From positions 38,058,304 to 38,122,303 of the forward strand of contig OZ034971.1 of the NCBI GenBank assembly GCA_964030785.1: a stretch of DNA of 64,000 nucleotides, written 5' to 3'. Shown piece by piece: positions 12,165 to 23,925 of this stretch. The DNA is from Siderastrea siderea. Lineage: Eukaryota; Cnidaria; Anthozoa; Scleractinia; Rhizangiidae. The notes under the pieces are model-generated. The model did no database searches and had not been told where the DNA came from. It saw only the letters and a list, made by a program, of their open reading frames with translations. How positions within the stretch are numbered: the stretch's first letter is position 1; each line of letters begins with the position of its first letter. The translations under genes were made by a program, and so were the position numbers.

Positions 12165-13030
12165 ATAGCACAGAAGCTAGGAAACGATGATCTCAAACTA
12201 AGAATTTGACTGTTTAAAATTTAAGTTAAAATAAAATTTAATGAAACCTAATGCAAGGAAGTAACCAACACTGAAATGTGACATACCTTGTTTTCTTCTC
12301 CTTCGGAGATCTGTACTCGTGGAAGTCTGAACGAGACTGCGAAATGTTAAGCAAAATGTACGTGTTTTAATGTTCCCTTAGACTAATATAAAAGACTCTC
12401 AGGGCTAAAAAGTGTGGGTCGTAATTATAAGACACTTTAAGCCTCGCAACTACTCTGCTAACTGATTTAAGAGATACTAGTTTTATTTCAGGATATCTGT
12501 TCGATCTTAACTTTCAAGTGCAATATCTTCCATTAGAGCGATAATGTTATATAGAATTTTTACCTTTTTTAATGAGGTGTCGTCCTTAAAATAACCACGC
12601 AGTATGCCACAGAATCAAAAAATAGATTTCAAATATTTTTCATCGGAAGAGGCTCATGTATGGGGGATTCGCTCTCTCCCTTCATCCTCATCCTTTCTTG
12701 GTGGTAGTGGTAGTGAAAACTGAAAACCTGACGACACACTTTCTACAGTATCTATAGCTCTAAGATTTGAACGGTAACATCTTTTGTCAAGAATCTCGCG
12801 CGAGTGCACGGAGGTCAATTGTATCACTCAAGAGATCCCTCATAGTCTCGTTATTGATTGCATTCTTGACAAAAAATGCTCTAAACTCTAAGATAAATTG
12901 ATGATAGCACAAAGTATAATATTTAGCTGACCATATCGACATAACACGTCAACAAGCGCATTGGCAATTGCTGTCGGGCTGAACTCAGAACGTTTCTCTG
13001 CTATATTCTAATTTCACATATGATCACCGT
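12165..13030. repeat. Paralogous upstream block, left copy
   Basis: Three parts of this stretch match the right end of the window in the same order and orientation: 12165-12245 with 62165-62245, 12462-12575 with about 63128-63240, and 12722-13030 with about 63686-64000. Shared text includes GAAACGATGATCTCAAA, GATACTAGTTTTATTTCAGG, GAACGGTAACATCTTTTG and TTTAGCTGACCATATCGAC. The block covers the region upstream of DNRLRE-like gene 1. Its own leader exon has no counterpart in the other copy. Confidence 0.75.
12287..12340 (-). promoter_or_regulatory. Candidate untranslated leader exon of DNRLRE-like gene 1
   Basis: On the minus strand a purine-rich stretch ends in AACAAG|GTATGT, a near-consensus donor at 12287/12286. 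It would splice over about 1.4 kb to CACTTAG|AAAATG at 10893. The second gene has the same arrangement (donor 21724, acceptor 20934), which supports the model. The transcription start is not fixed; only a weak AT-rich TATA-like block lies upstream. Confidence 0.4.
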
Positions 13031-16000
13031 TGGTAACAGCTGTGCATTTCCTGTACTTATTTGTTTCTTTTCGACAAGCCACATTTCAGATGTTGATGAT
13101 TTTTTGAATAACAAAGCACGAAACAGGCTCGTTACCTGAAAATTGGTGCACGGAAGATAGCCAAAAAAAAAAATACTCCGAAAGACTTTTTTGTTTCAAG
13201 AAATACGCAGATTAGATTAGAAACGACCAAATAATTTGTTCCAGCTCAAACTGAAAAATAACGTTTTCATCTTACCCTCAAGAGATCACACTGAAGTGAA
13301 ACTCGACTAGCCTCCGAAATCTCGCCCTCAGTAAATCTCGCTCACAGTATTCACATAACAAATATAGACAGCCCCTGGTTAAATTATACAAACCACGTGA
13401 TGTGATGAGTTTCCTACTAATAGGCAACCAAAACACAACGGAGAAAAGGAATGCAATGAATCAAAGTGTAATAAAATCGAGTAAATTACATCAACCACTT
13501 GAGTTTGCAACAACTCAAAATCTCCCTTTACTTGGACGAAAAAAAAGAGTTCTGAAAAGTTTCCCTAAGAGAATACACTAATTAACAAATATAATGTAAA
13601 AATGTTGACGTTTTTTGTGGAACAAAGAAAATTTTTGAAAGCTCATGTTACCCAGCATCTTTACAGCGGGCCCATGATCCGAGCAGGACATCGACAATAA
13701 GTCTGTTAGCCATGAAAAATTCATCCCCCAAGCGACGAATTCTTATCTTTTGGAATCTCTTAAGTAGTTAAGGACTAGGAAATAGAAATGTATTTGTAGG
13801 GTCCGAGCCCTAGTGATATAATATAGTTGTTGTTTTACCTTCGAGCCACCATATCAAACTTTCTTCACTGTGGGATGAATTATTGCTGACATTCAACCAT
13901 CGTCAAAATAATGTTGTTAAACCAACACTAAACCCAGAGGAGTTCGATAGTGCATTTGAATGATTTCATACAGGGATTTCAGGCATTTAACCCTAGATTG
14001 GGTCTCAACTTGAACAGTTGATAAAATGTACGGAGGCAAACTTCCAGACGTGAGGCCGACAGCACATTTTTGCAAATTCCAACAAATTTATTACCAAAAT
14101 GCACAAATTTAAGGACGATTTCGAAAACCGTGGGGATTTTGCAGAACTTTCACAGCGATCAAATTTTCGTGAACTTCCGGTTAAAAGTGACTTTGCTATC
14201 TGACAAACTCACGGAAAATGATTTGCCTCCAATAACTAAGGCCACTTTTTTAACGAATTTTTCGGTGGCTAGCCATTTCAATTATAAAAAAAAAACTTTT
14301 GAGACCATTCAGTATTAAACTTATACAATAATTTTGAACATCAACAGAAAACTAGTCGGATACTGGGCACCCTAAATCGAAACTTAGGGAAAACTTCTGA
14401 CTCCTTCTATCGCCAAGGCTCATCGTGTAGTGAAAGGGGCCAAAATTCATCTTCGACCTTTTAGTCATCTAAACAGAATGGCGCCTTCTGCAAGTCTCCT
14501 TTGAGATTTAAGGCCGTCAACATAACAATCGTTAGCTGACATATTTGGCTTTTTTTTCGGAACACCTAGGTTTCCCAAATTTCTAAGCGCGACACAAAAC
14601 TGTAAGTTGAAGTTTAACTGGTCGGATATTCGGCAACACATGTATATTCATCCTATAATAAGGTATTTCCATATTTTCTTGTGTGGAACATTTGTTTCTC
14701 AGTCTTGTCAAAGTTTGTGAAACCCACAGACGTTTCGGGTTTTCACTTTTATTGTTGCCAAATAACCGTTCCCGAATCGTGTGCGGCTTTCTATGGTAAA
14801 TGATGACACTATGGCGCTATGCTGACTCATGTCTATTCTATTTTCCACGTTTACTTGAAATTCAAATATCCAACTTATGTATTGCGAATCAACTGAGAAA
14901 AGCAACTTTATTCAGCTAGTTATAGTTATATCTTATGAAGACCGTCTTAAAGTTCTACGGTTATATATACAAGAAGGTCCTTTATGGATGAAACTGAAAA
15001 TTAAAAATGCAAAACTAAATGGCGTCGAGAATGTTTGAATTATCTGCATGGGCTTTAGTGATGTCAAAAATGGGGTAGAAAGGTTTCATAGTGAGTTTAT
15101 CAAACGATGGGTAATACAAATTACATTATTAACGAGTTTCGTAGAACGAGTAACCCAAAGATGTAAAAAAATAAAAAGATGAGTTGTAAAAAATAAAGTA
15201 TGAACAGCGGTGCATCCGTTTTTCAAAGGAAAACGTTGTGTCCTATGAGAGTAAATGTTGATATTTGGCTCCAGTTTAATTTCGAATATTACGAGCAAAA
15301 TTATTTCTGGGTACCGATAAATAGATCATTTTTGGGACAAGTTCGGATGTCGTTTAATTAGCCAGAGATTATAACTTGCATGCAAACATTTGATCGTGAC
15401 TGAGTTGTTTGCGAGTATTTATTTTTGGTTAAAGTCTGCAGCACTCACTACGCATTAGCCATTCTTTAAGTGCACTTCAATGGCAGTCTGAAGGACTCAG
15501 GAAGAAGCAATAGAATTTTGTCGTCGTTAACGTAAAGCTTTCACTTCAGAACTGTCCATTCAATATCCCTTGTGAGTTCTGATGCCGGCTTATCTTAATA
15601 TCGAAGTAAAACGCGTTTGATTTGTAAATGTCATGGTATGATAACTCTATAAATATTTTGATTTAGAAATAACTTACCGATAAAATTGCGTAATTTTAGT
15701 TTTCTATACACATAAAATCCGTTTATGGTGATTGTTTTATGCCAAAGGTTGACAAGGTGGACTACGCCTTTGCATGGTTGTATTGGTTTTAAGGCTGGCA
15801 TTTCTAAAGGATATAAATTATGTCTCTTAACAATGAATAAAACAAATGAAGACTCTTAAACCAGTCTCTTTCTTCGTTATTCCTAGCTGGTGCAGTAAAG
15901 ATCGAGGGAACGAATGAGCCAAACCAGCGGTTTGAAACTACTAGTTTGAGCAAATGATTTAACAGCAGTTGTAGTAAATGCAATTATAGAGAGGAGAAAA

Positions 16001-17292
16001 GAAAGAGTTGGGGATGTGGAAGCGAAACTAATCAATGGGAAAAGATTTATTCTTTTTTTGTATATCTCATTACCGGCTGTTTTTTGATCGATTCGCTAAC
16101 TTAGCAGTTGGTAATAAACAACCCCATGTGCAGTACGAAACGACAATTTATAGGCTCGAAAACACAACACTCACTTGATCTAGAATAGTTAGAATTTCTA
16201 ACTTTCGAATAAAATACACCAGTTGTCAATTAAGAATTAGCCAAAAATATAATCTTGAAGTCAAAATTTTGAAAATTTACGCAAGAGATTCACATGTTGT
16301 CTCGCGCGTGAAATCAAACCACAACAGAGGATTTGTGTGTGTTTAGGTCAGATTACTATTTTTGGAAATTTCATGAACGAAGATTCGTAGAAGAGGAGAC
16401 AGTAAGCTTTTCTAAATAACACATTTATTAATACAAGCCTTTATTCGTTTCTGAAAACCAAACGCGTTCAATTCTTTCTTCGAGGGAAGCTAGGCGCAAG
16501 CGATTTCGCTCGATGTGCAAGTTATTTTGAAGAGCATTTACTGATGCGAACTGTGCACGTTTTTCAAAACTTTTACGAAAACTTTGAGAAATACAAAGAA
16601 TCATTCAATTAAGAAGTTATTTCGGTAAAAATTTACAATCAAATGTGTAATTTACTCTACCGTAGACTCGTAGAAGTGCTTGAGCATTTCCCAGAAAGTC
16701 CGCAGTTCGAAAAATCTCTTGCGATGCAAGATTGTCCTTCGCTTTGACAAAACAGCTGTTCGTCCTCGAAAGATGTTTTCTTTGCTCTAAAAGCTCTAAA
16801 TTCCATCGCTTAACTTGTCGAGTGTTCCTTAGAGCTTCTTCTTTCGATTTTTAAGTTTCAAAAGGTAATCCTTCCTTCCGAGAGCGAGATATTGCCATCT
16901 TGAAAATTCACGCGTGAAGAGCACGGCAGCCATTTTGAGTGAAATGTGATCTTCTTGGAGAGTGACAAAAAGTCTTCCCTTCTAGGACCCCCTCAAGCCT
17001 TCAAATATATGCGCAGTTGGTGGATTCTGATTGGTTGAACATTCCCAAAGACAACTAGGACAAAAGAGGACCAAAAAAGCCTTTCTAGGGGAGGCTGGGG
17101 CCAAAAGCGAACACGCGCAAAATCAAGGCCGGCTCAGGCCGGCACGGACGTTAACCGGATATTGTGCTAGCTTAAGTTAAAGCTTTCTAGGGTTAGAATA
17201 TACTCTGTACTTGTACAAAATGCAGTTGCTAAATTGTTTTTTTTGGGACACCCTTGATTTGCCATGTATACACCCCCTCCTTCTATTTTTCA
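13031..17292. other. No gene recognised
   Basis: About 4 kb of AT-rich spacer between the region upstream of DNRLRE-like gene 1 and the 3' side of gene 2. No conserved protein motif, no transposon ends and no RNA gene could be seen. A 34-codon minus-strand ORF (16933-16829) lies in a slightly GC-richer patch with GCCATCTTG/GCCATTTTG boxes and might be a first exon, but nothing downstream supports it. Confidence 0.4.
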
Positions 17293-17341
17293 TTTTTATT
17301 TATTTATTCATTCATTTATTTATTTATCTATTTATTTCTTT
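17293..17341. repeat. (TTTA)n-type low-complexity tract
   Basis: Imperfect ATTT/ATTC tetranucleotide run. It has no coding content. Confidence 0.8.
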
Positions 17342-17626
17342 TTCAATTGCACTGGATATCCATGTCTCCGCGGCCGGTAAGTTTTTTCCTCATGTGAGGC
17401 TGTGTTTTCATTAAATATTCGTCATACTCTAAACGCATTTTGCGAAAGCTTGGTGTTGATCGCTTTTTTAACTTGTAAGTAGCATGACGTCTAGCCATTT
17501 TTGAATTAGAAAATGCTTTGCCCGTTTTTTCGGTGAAAAAGTCATAACATGCATATCATGAAATAATACAGCTACTTGTTCGTTCTTGTTCTTTGCTGTA
17601 ACTTTGCTTTTGACTTAAGACCGACG

Positions 17627-17769
17627 CCAGTTGTTCAAAGGCTGGATAACTTTTTATCCCCTGGATAAATCACTATCCAGCGGATAATACTTGTTGATTA
17701 GAGTGCACTTTATCCACTGGATAACAGGGTATTCAGCGAGTTAAGTTACCCAGCCTTTGAATAACTGGG
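17627..17769. mobile_element. Hairpin MITE
   Basis: The left end CCAGTTGTTCAAAGGCTGG and the inverted right end CCAGTTATTCAAAGGCTGG match at 18 of 19 positions. Several ATCCA(C/G)TGGATAA motifs lie inside. Length is about 143 bases and there is no coding content. The target duplication is not clear. Confidence 0.7.
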
Positions 17770-18346
17770 GTAAGGATAACGGCCTTCTTGGTTGCCATCT
17801 TAGATGACGTCACAAACTACCAGCGTTGCCATAATCAATACCAACCATATCTTGTAGACGACATCACAGAGAATCTATTTCAAGTAAGAGCTTGCTATAA
17901 TATTGTAAAACAGCCAAACCAAGGGGAAGAGAGGTTCACCAAACCTTAACAACGGTGTTGGGTATGCATTTTCTTTCAGCGGTTCATAATCCAAACCGGA
18001 CAGGGTATCTGTTCTATGAAATCTGAGCCCTATGATTAACTATGATTCATGGAAAAAGTAAGCAACGTACACCAAAACACGTCAAGGGTGACTGGTTTGT
18101 TGGGATTTTTATCCTATTTTTGTGTCTAGCCTCAGATTACATGGATAGTTAGAGTGAGAGTAGGGGGGCGTATTTCCCAACATTGTAAGCTGGGCTGTTG
18201 TTGGTTTGGTGTTGGGGTGAGATCACAAATGGACTCAGATAGCAGTTCCAACTGGCACTTATACATGAAGACGTCCCTTTTCATCCCTCCATCAACAACA
18301 ACGACAAAGACGACAACAACATAGTCATGCAGCATTGCTTTTTTAA

Positions 18347-18352
18347 TTTATT
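18347..18352 (-). terminator. Poly(A) signal of DNRLRE-like gene 2
   Basis: AATAAA on the minus strand about 85 bases beyond the stop codon at 18438, mirroring the spacing in gene 1. Confidence 0.6.
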
Positions 18353-18437
18353 GATCCTTTGGCAACGCATACAGCTACATATCATAGCTCAGAACTGCTC
18401 ATGTTATTGCCTTGAGGTAGGTGAAGCGATTATGTTA

Positions 18438-20931
18438 TTAATATGAACACAGCGCCAGGACATAAGCATGCTGGGATGAATCTCCCATGGCGTTGCTGGC
18501 AAAGCGGATACCTCTGCCGGCTTCCAGCTCGTTGGTAGCACGGATCACCAGCCCATAATTTGGCAGTCCCCTACTCCAGCCATGTACTGCGTGAGTGATG
18601 TCAAACTCCACAAAGCCCCGGGGTCGGTAGGGGAATATGGTTACTGTTTGTGGTTGGGGTTCTCCCTCGGCGTCGTTGTTATCGAGTCCCAGCCACTGGG
18701 TGCTCCACGAATGACTGTTGTCTCTCTTGCTGCTTGTGGCTTGAGCTTCATTCCACGATTTTTTCACCACGTGAACCTTAAAAGTGAATCAAAAACCTTC
18801 AGATTGAAGACGTCATTTGACCTCGTGTATTGCCATAGATTAAGCGTATAACAAATGATCAATTTATAATTTCTTTAGTTAGAAAAATCCTCAAAGGGAT
18901 AGAAATAACTAATGATTTGAGACGGTTGTGGTATAAAGGGAGGAGACAACCAGTAATCATTTAGGCGATTTATTTACTGCCGCACAAACCGTAATGAAGG
19001 GTTTGAAATGTGGCTTACTCTATTTATGAATTCAAACCGGAATCACATCAACTTTGGACAACTTTCTTTCATACCTCATTTCTTTCTTTTCAAGCAGAAT
19101 GGCTGAAGGCTATCGTGTCCCCTCCAATTATTCTAGTCCGTGGCTTGTTTGGTTGTTTTTTTGTGTGTGTGTGTATTTGTGAGTGAGTAATTTATTTTTC
19201 CACGTAAACATCTTATTTCTTAGAAAACCTTCTATCATTGACGACAAAAAACCGATGCTGTAACAAGAATTGAAGTACTACTGCCCTTGCCCAAAAAGGT
19301 ACCGAGTCAGAGTTCACTAGCTACATATATAGTTAACAATTATTCTTCGAGGGCGCGCTGGATATCGAATGATAGATAACCAAATAGGCGCGTATACGTA
19401 GCGCCGAGTTGGTTATTATCATTTGATATCCAGCAAGCCCGAGTAGAATAATTGTCTTATTAAAAACTTAACCAATATTTAAAAAAAATGAAAAAAGACA
19501 GGGAAAAATGAGAAAAGAAATTCAAACGGGACAAGAATCGATCACACGACTGAACGAAAAAGGCGCAAAAGTGTTGCAGCGTTTCATTGCAAAGCTGAAT
19601 GAATCAATGAAAACTGCTCGAAAGTGAACAAAGGAGGAAAAGTTTAAGAAAAAATTTTCTAATTATTGGCATTGAGATATGGTACATGTCTGATTTTTTT
19701 CGTGAAACCACAGGTAGCCAAAGCTTGAGTTATGACTGAAAATTAATAAAATTTTATGAAATAAACAGTGTTTCTTTGTTTATATCTTACGTACTTGCTA
19801 TCTAGAGCAAAAATTCGCTCTCCGAGCGAGAATAAGCGTCTTTCTAGTTTTTGTTCCCAATTAGTATTATAATATTATGCAAAGGTTGCACACTGATCTG
19901 CCATTTCACCCGCACAAAAGCATACCTCTTTTCACTAAATGAGCTATATTTCTTGAAATGCGCCATTTCCACTCACACTTTCCTCAAACCTGAATGAATC
20001 CATAGTCGAAAAACAACTATAAGACGGAAAAGTTCCATCTTTCCCAACATTTTGTCACGATAAACGGCAATATTTTGAGCTTCTTGTATAAGAAATTAAC
20101 TGTCGGTATTCGACCGCCGACCTCTGTGCACAAATATATGCAAATATGCTAATCTCATCTCGCTGTTCTCTTCTCACTGGACAATTCGCACAATGGCGTG
20201 GACACGGCAAAAGCTACTAATATACCTAGACCAGTTTTTAATAATCCTAATTATTTGTTTAATTTTGACTTAAGAAATATCTCACTTGCAGGCGCCTATT
20301 TCCACACTTAAACCATCGGCAGCAAGATAAGTGTATTTAGTTTGAATCACGCACGAACCACCAGCACGGACCGTCTGCTTAATTCCCTGTGGGGGAAATT
20401 TCCCTGGACAAATCATGACTGGCGATTCACAGTAGGTGTCTCCGTTCTTGGTTATAAGTGTACCAAAAAATGCGAATCACGTTTGCAATATCCGCTTCTG
20501 CACACGGAAGTGGAATCAGCTGTAAAGTAGATGCAACGAAACTCTAAAAATGAAATATGTTTTATAATAATGATGTGCACCTGCAAATGGCGAGGAATGA
20601 AAGGGGTTTTGCTGATGGGATGCCAGCTTGCTTTGTGGGCGTACACATAGTACACATACATCTTGGCCCCTTTTATCTTTGAAGCGGAGCAGGAACTGGG
20701 AAGGTTTTCAAACTGAACCAGTGAGCGCTTATTGGGGTAATCTGGATGCTTGGACACTAAGAGATATTGCAACCAATTGTAGTTGGAGGATGCTCTTTCC
20801 AGCGTGACGTCTTTTGTCACGCGAAGCTTGTACACCATTCCCGCGCCAGTGTTGTATGATGTCACGCATTCTACGGCAGGAGCGAATAACGCCACCGTCA
20901 TCACGGTTACCACGCCAATTATCTGGACCAT
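18438..20931 (-). CDS. Secreted DNRLRE/CBM96-like protein, gene 2 (two coding exons)
   Basis: The coding parts are 20931-20581 and 18776-18438, phase 0, giving 229 residues. The donor is TTGCAG|GTGCAC, a usable but non-consensus site. The acceptor TTTTAAG|GTTCAC has a weak pyrimidine tract, but conservation with gene 1 fixes both junctions. The ATG at 20931 follows CATTTAG|AAA, a likely acceptor from a leader exon. Residues 1-22 form a signal peptide. The single DNRLRE-like domain shows YNWLQYLLV, AKMYVYYVYAHKASW, GFVEFDIT (171-178) and YGLVIRATNE. It is a tandem duplicate of gene 1 (about 70% identity, same strand, about 7.5 kb apart). Its 1.8-kb intron holds a hairpin repeat and a broken cysteine-rich exon. 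The frame is intact and the protein is probably secreted; the ligand is unknown. Confidence 0.82.
19335..19456. mobile_element. Hairpin element in the intron of DNRLRE-like gene 2
   Basis: Two arms of about 45-50 bases pair imperfectly: ACAATTATTCTTCGAGGGCG and GCTGGATATC on the left against their complements on the right. They surround a short core rich in GCGC. It looks like a short palindromic MITE. No coding content. Confidence 0.65.
20282..20519 (-). pseudogene. Broken cysteine-rich terminal exon in the intron of DNRLRE-like gene 2
   Basis: After a good acceptor (CATCTACTTTACAG at 20520) the minus strand reads DSTSVCRSGYCKRDSHF. It then shifts frame at a run of six T and continues as LITKNGDTYCESPVMICPGK and on to the end ...LSVEIGACK and TGA at 20282. 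One extra T in the run would make a single open frame with five or more cysteines. Its phase does not fit the phase-0 donor of gene 2, so it is probably not an alternative exon of that gene as it stands. It could be a relic of a neighbouring secreted-protein gene, or an intact exon with an assembly error. The domain was not recognised. Confidence 0.4.
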
Positions 20932-21723
20932 TTTCTAAATGAGAACAATAACACAACTAAACCTTCCATTGGCTGCTTTAAACTTGGCTCACTACTACGT
21001 GAAGTCAATATCCTTCTACACTGGGTGCTTTTAAAATACTTTGCTGGTCATTAAAGTATCCGATGCCTTTTCTTGATTCTAGTACCTCACGTTATTTGGC
21101 TTGATTTCGTGAACAGTTCAGTGTATTTTACCTTGAGGAATGCTGAAGCAGTAGAGTGTTTCTCTGGCGGGACTATCGACTGACAGTTCCCTTGGAAAAA
21201 TTTGAAATTCTTGATTAAACGATTTTTCCCCAACAAGTTTCACGTATTTATATGTGAATGAAACAACATCAAATTGCCAAGTATAAACTGTCAGAATGAT
21301 GACAGTGCTGAGACAGAAACATTCTATCACATTTACTGATCACCACTAAATTTCTTTTGTTCCGATGTATAACTGCAATTTTGAATTTTTGCGTATCAAC
21401 CATAGGTTTTTAGGTGAAAAGTGAAAAACAAGAACTTATAAGAAAACAACAGCACCCACTACACAAAGGGCTGGAAAGAAAACTAGACAAACACCATAGC
21501 GAAAATGTATTTTAAAAACCTTTCTATGCGGAGAAGAACTAGTACGTAAGGTGTTAATTTTTAATCCACTCAGAAGTCCCCCCAAACATAATTGCGCTAA
21601 ACAAGAGTTTGCTTTAGTTTGGGCATTATTATTATATTTTTTTTGGTCAATTTTAAGGATGAATTTTAATGTTCGTTAGCTTTGTGAGTAGATGTGGTAT
21701 CCCTTAAATAATGAACCACCTAC

Positions 21724-21816
21724 CTTAACTTTGTTCTCCAGTAAACGTCTCTTCTTTTCACCTGACTGACCTGTGACGATCAAGTTTGCCGAGTCTCGCA
21801 TTTGCCTGTTTATATA
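21724..21816 (-). promoter_or_regulatory. TATA box and leader exon of DNRLRE-like gene 2
   Basis: On the minus strand TATATAAA (21816-21809) is followed about 30 bases on by the expected start region. A short untranslated exon then ends in GTTAAG|GTAGGT at 21724/21723. It would splice to CATTTAG|AAAATG at 20934. The same arrangement at gene 1 supports this. Alternative donors (CAG|GTCAGT, CAG|GTGAAA) lie within the exon. Confidence 0.5.
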
Positions 21817-21829
21817 TCCTGTCCTCTCG

Positions 21830-23919
21830 CACTATAATTAAGTCCTAAATTTTATGCTGACAGATATTCTTTTCTGTTCTGAGTAATCAGGTGTATTTTT
21901 TCTTAAGAACCTTTTAATTGTTATGATTTGTTTGTTAAACACAGCTTAACGTTGAGCAAAATCGAATCCGTGATTTGATGTGCGTTGCTTTTCAACCGTG
22001 TCCACTTGTTTGCTAAAATTAACTGAAGATGCAACTTTTATTGACTCAAGCCTCCAAGTTAGTGACACTGTCAGAAAGGAAAGGAGGTCTTTCAGTTTGT
22101 ATTTCAACTTAATTAGGATGTGGTCCGTAGACCGTAAAAAAGGTAGGGAATAAATGCTATAAAATTCCACTTAACTTTTGAGTGATCACTCTAGAAATAT
22201 TTTTCAATTGCACTGAAAATGGTAAATCAGTAAAACAGAAAGTTTTGTCCAGGTGTGGTGCTAATGTTACTGTTTTGGTCAGATTTTGTTGGCTCGTCTA
22301 CTCACACTTTAAAGAAACTGTCAACTTAAGCTGTCCATTTTCAGTCCTAAATGGCTGGTGACCAAAGCTGACAGTCATGGAGGATAACTATTGGTCCCTT
22401 TTACCAAAGCTCTGTGGACATTTCCTTCAATTTTTTTTTGTCTCTAGTCTTACTTTTGGAAAGAGCATGTTGTCTTATAATAATAGTGGCAAAATGTTAT
22501 TTATCTAGCGGTGAATTTAACGTTCAATAAACATTAAAAAGGACCATTACAGACAATTTGAAACGCAATGATCTTTCACGTTAAGAGGGTCCCAAGATTA
22601 CGGTCAGAATGAGCAGTATTATCGGGCACTTGTTTACTCATCCAAGCTAATAAGCGCATGAATTACTTCCTTTTTTGTATAATCAGCATTATTTCTGACA
22701 AGTTCGAAAATGGCATATTGAAAAACAGTTTACTGGCTAATTAACAATGTGCCTGAAGTAAAAGAGCAAATTTCGTTTTTTTTTTCGATCTGGCACTTTA
22801 AGGATATAGAATCTTATTAGTAACAAGTTCCTGCTTTCCGCAAACATTAATGCAAACCTTTCCGTCGTGAAAAAAGAACGCAAGATCGGGGGAGGGGGGG
22901 GGGGGGGTGGGAGGGAGAATGAATAACATAGTAGCGTTCACGGAAAGATGAGTCATTTCGTTAATATCTCGCTTTCTGTGCATGCCCCCAACAAACAAAT
23001 TCAAGTATTTGTATTGAATGTCAATACGAAAAGTGTCCACACGCTAAAAACAAATGTTTAATGCAGCTGGGCTGCAATGTGCTGAGATGACGGTGAGAAA
23101 ATAACATTTGTGGCTTCTTTAGACATTTCGTAATCAAGGGGTTAATAAATATGCAAAAACACTGTCTTAACTAACTTTGTTTCTCATGTCACCCTGTATT
23201 TCTTCGCAAGCAACAACAATTAACTACTGTATAACTTAAATTATGAAAGTGCTCAAAAGCTTGTATTTGGTCATTTGGTTTTAAAAGAAAATAGCTACAC
23301 AGGCGCGGCGAGGAAAATAATGTGCTCGGCAACTATTTAGCTGTTGATTATAAGAGAATTATCGAGAACTCTTAAAAGAACCTTGTGTGAACCATGTTAT
23401 TGGTAGCAAACTCTCAAAAATATTGTTTCCTTAGTAAAAAAGTGCAACGCGTCAGTTTTAATCCTTATTGGCAACTCATTAATCTTCCACCTTTAAGGTC
23501 TGTCTGCAGCGAGTTGTTGTCGGCAACTAAGGACCTCCACACTATAGAAATCTTTTTATCGATGACCACTTAGCTGACAGTCATTGAATTTGAAAAAAAA
23601 AAATCAATTGGAAAAGCAAAAAATTACTGAGAGTGTAAGTTTTTTTCTATGAGAAATTGTTAAAAATGAAGTTGTCCACAATATTGGCAACTATTGTGTT
23701 CACGAAGACTTCACTTAAGAAGTCGCGCGAATTTTGATCCTCTAATCTTAAGAGGATAAAATTTTTTCTACTCGTATTTCGGAGAAAAATCAATTACGGT
23801 ATAGATAAGACAGCTTTCTTAAATTATCCGTGCTATCATCTGATTCTTGCTTATTTTGGGAGAAATTCAACGTTTCAGATAGAAAAGGGTCGTTTTCTAT
23901 GCTTCAGAGTCTGTGATAA
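21830..23919. other. No gene recognised
   Basis: AT-rich spacer between the promoter of DNRLRE-like gene 2 and the large fold-back element. A G-rich homopolymer-like patch lies at about 22889-22912. Frames are short and without motifs. Confidence 0.45.
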
Positions 23920-23925
23920 TCCTAA

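Noticed and set aside
16829..16933. 34-codon minus-strand ORF beginning MAAVLFTREF with YY1-like boxes nearby
   Set aside because: Too short to support, with no homologue recognised and no downstream exon.
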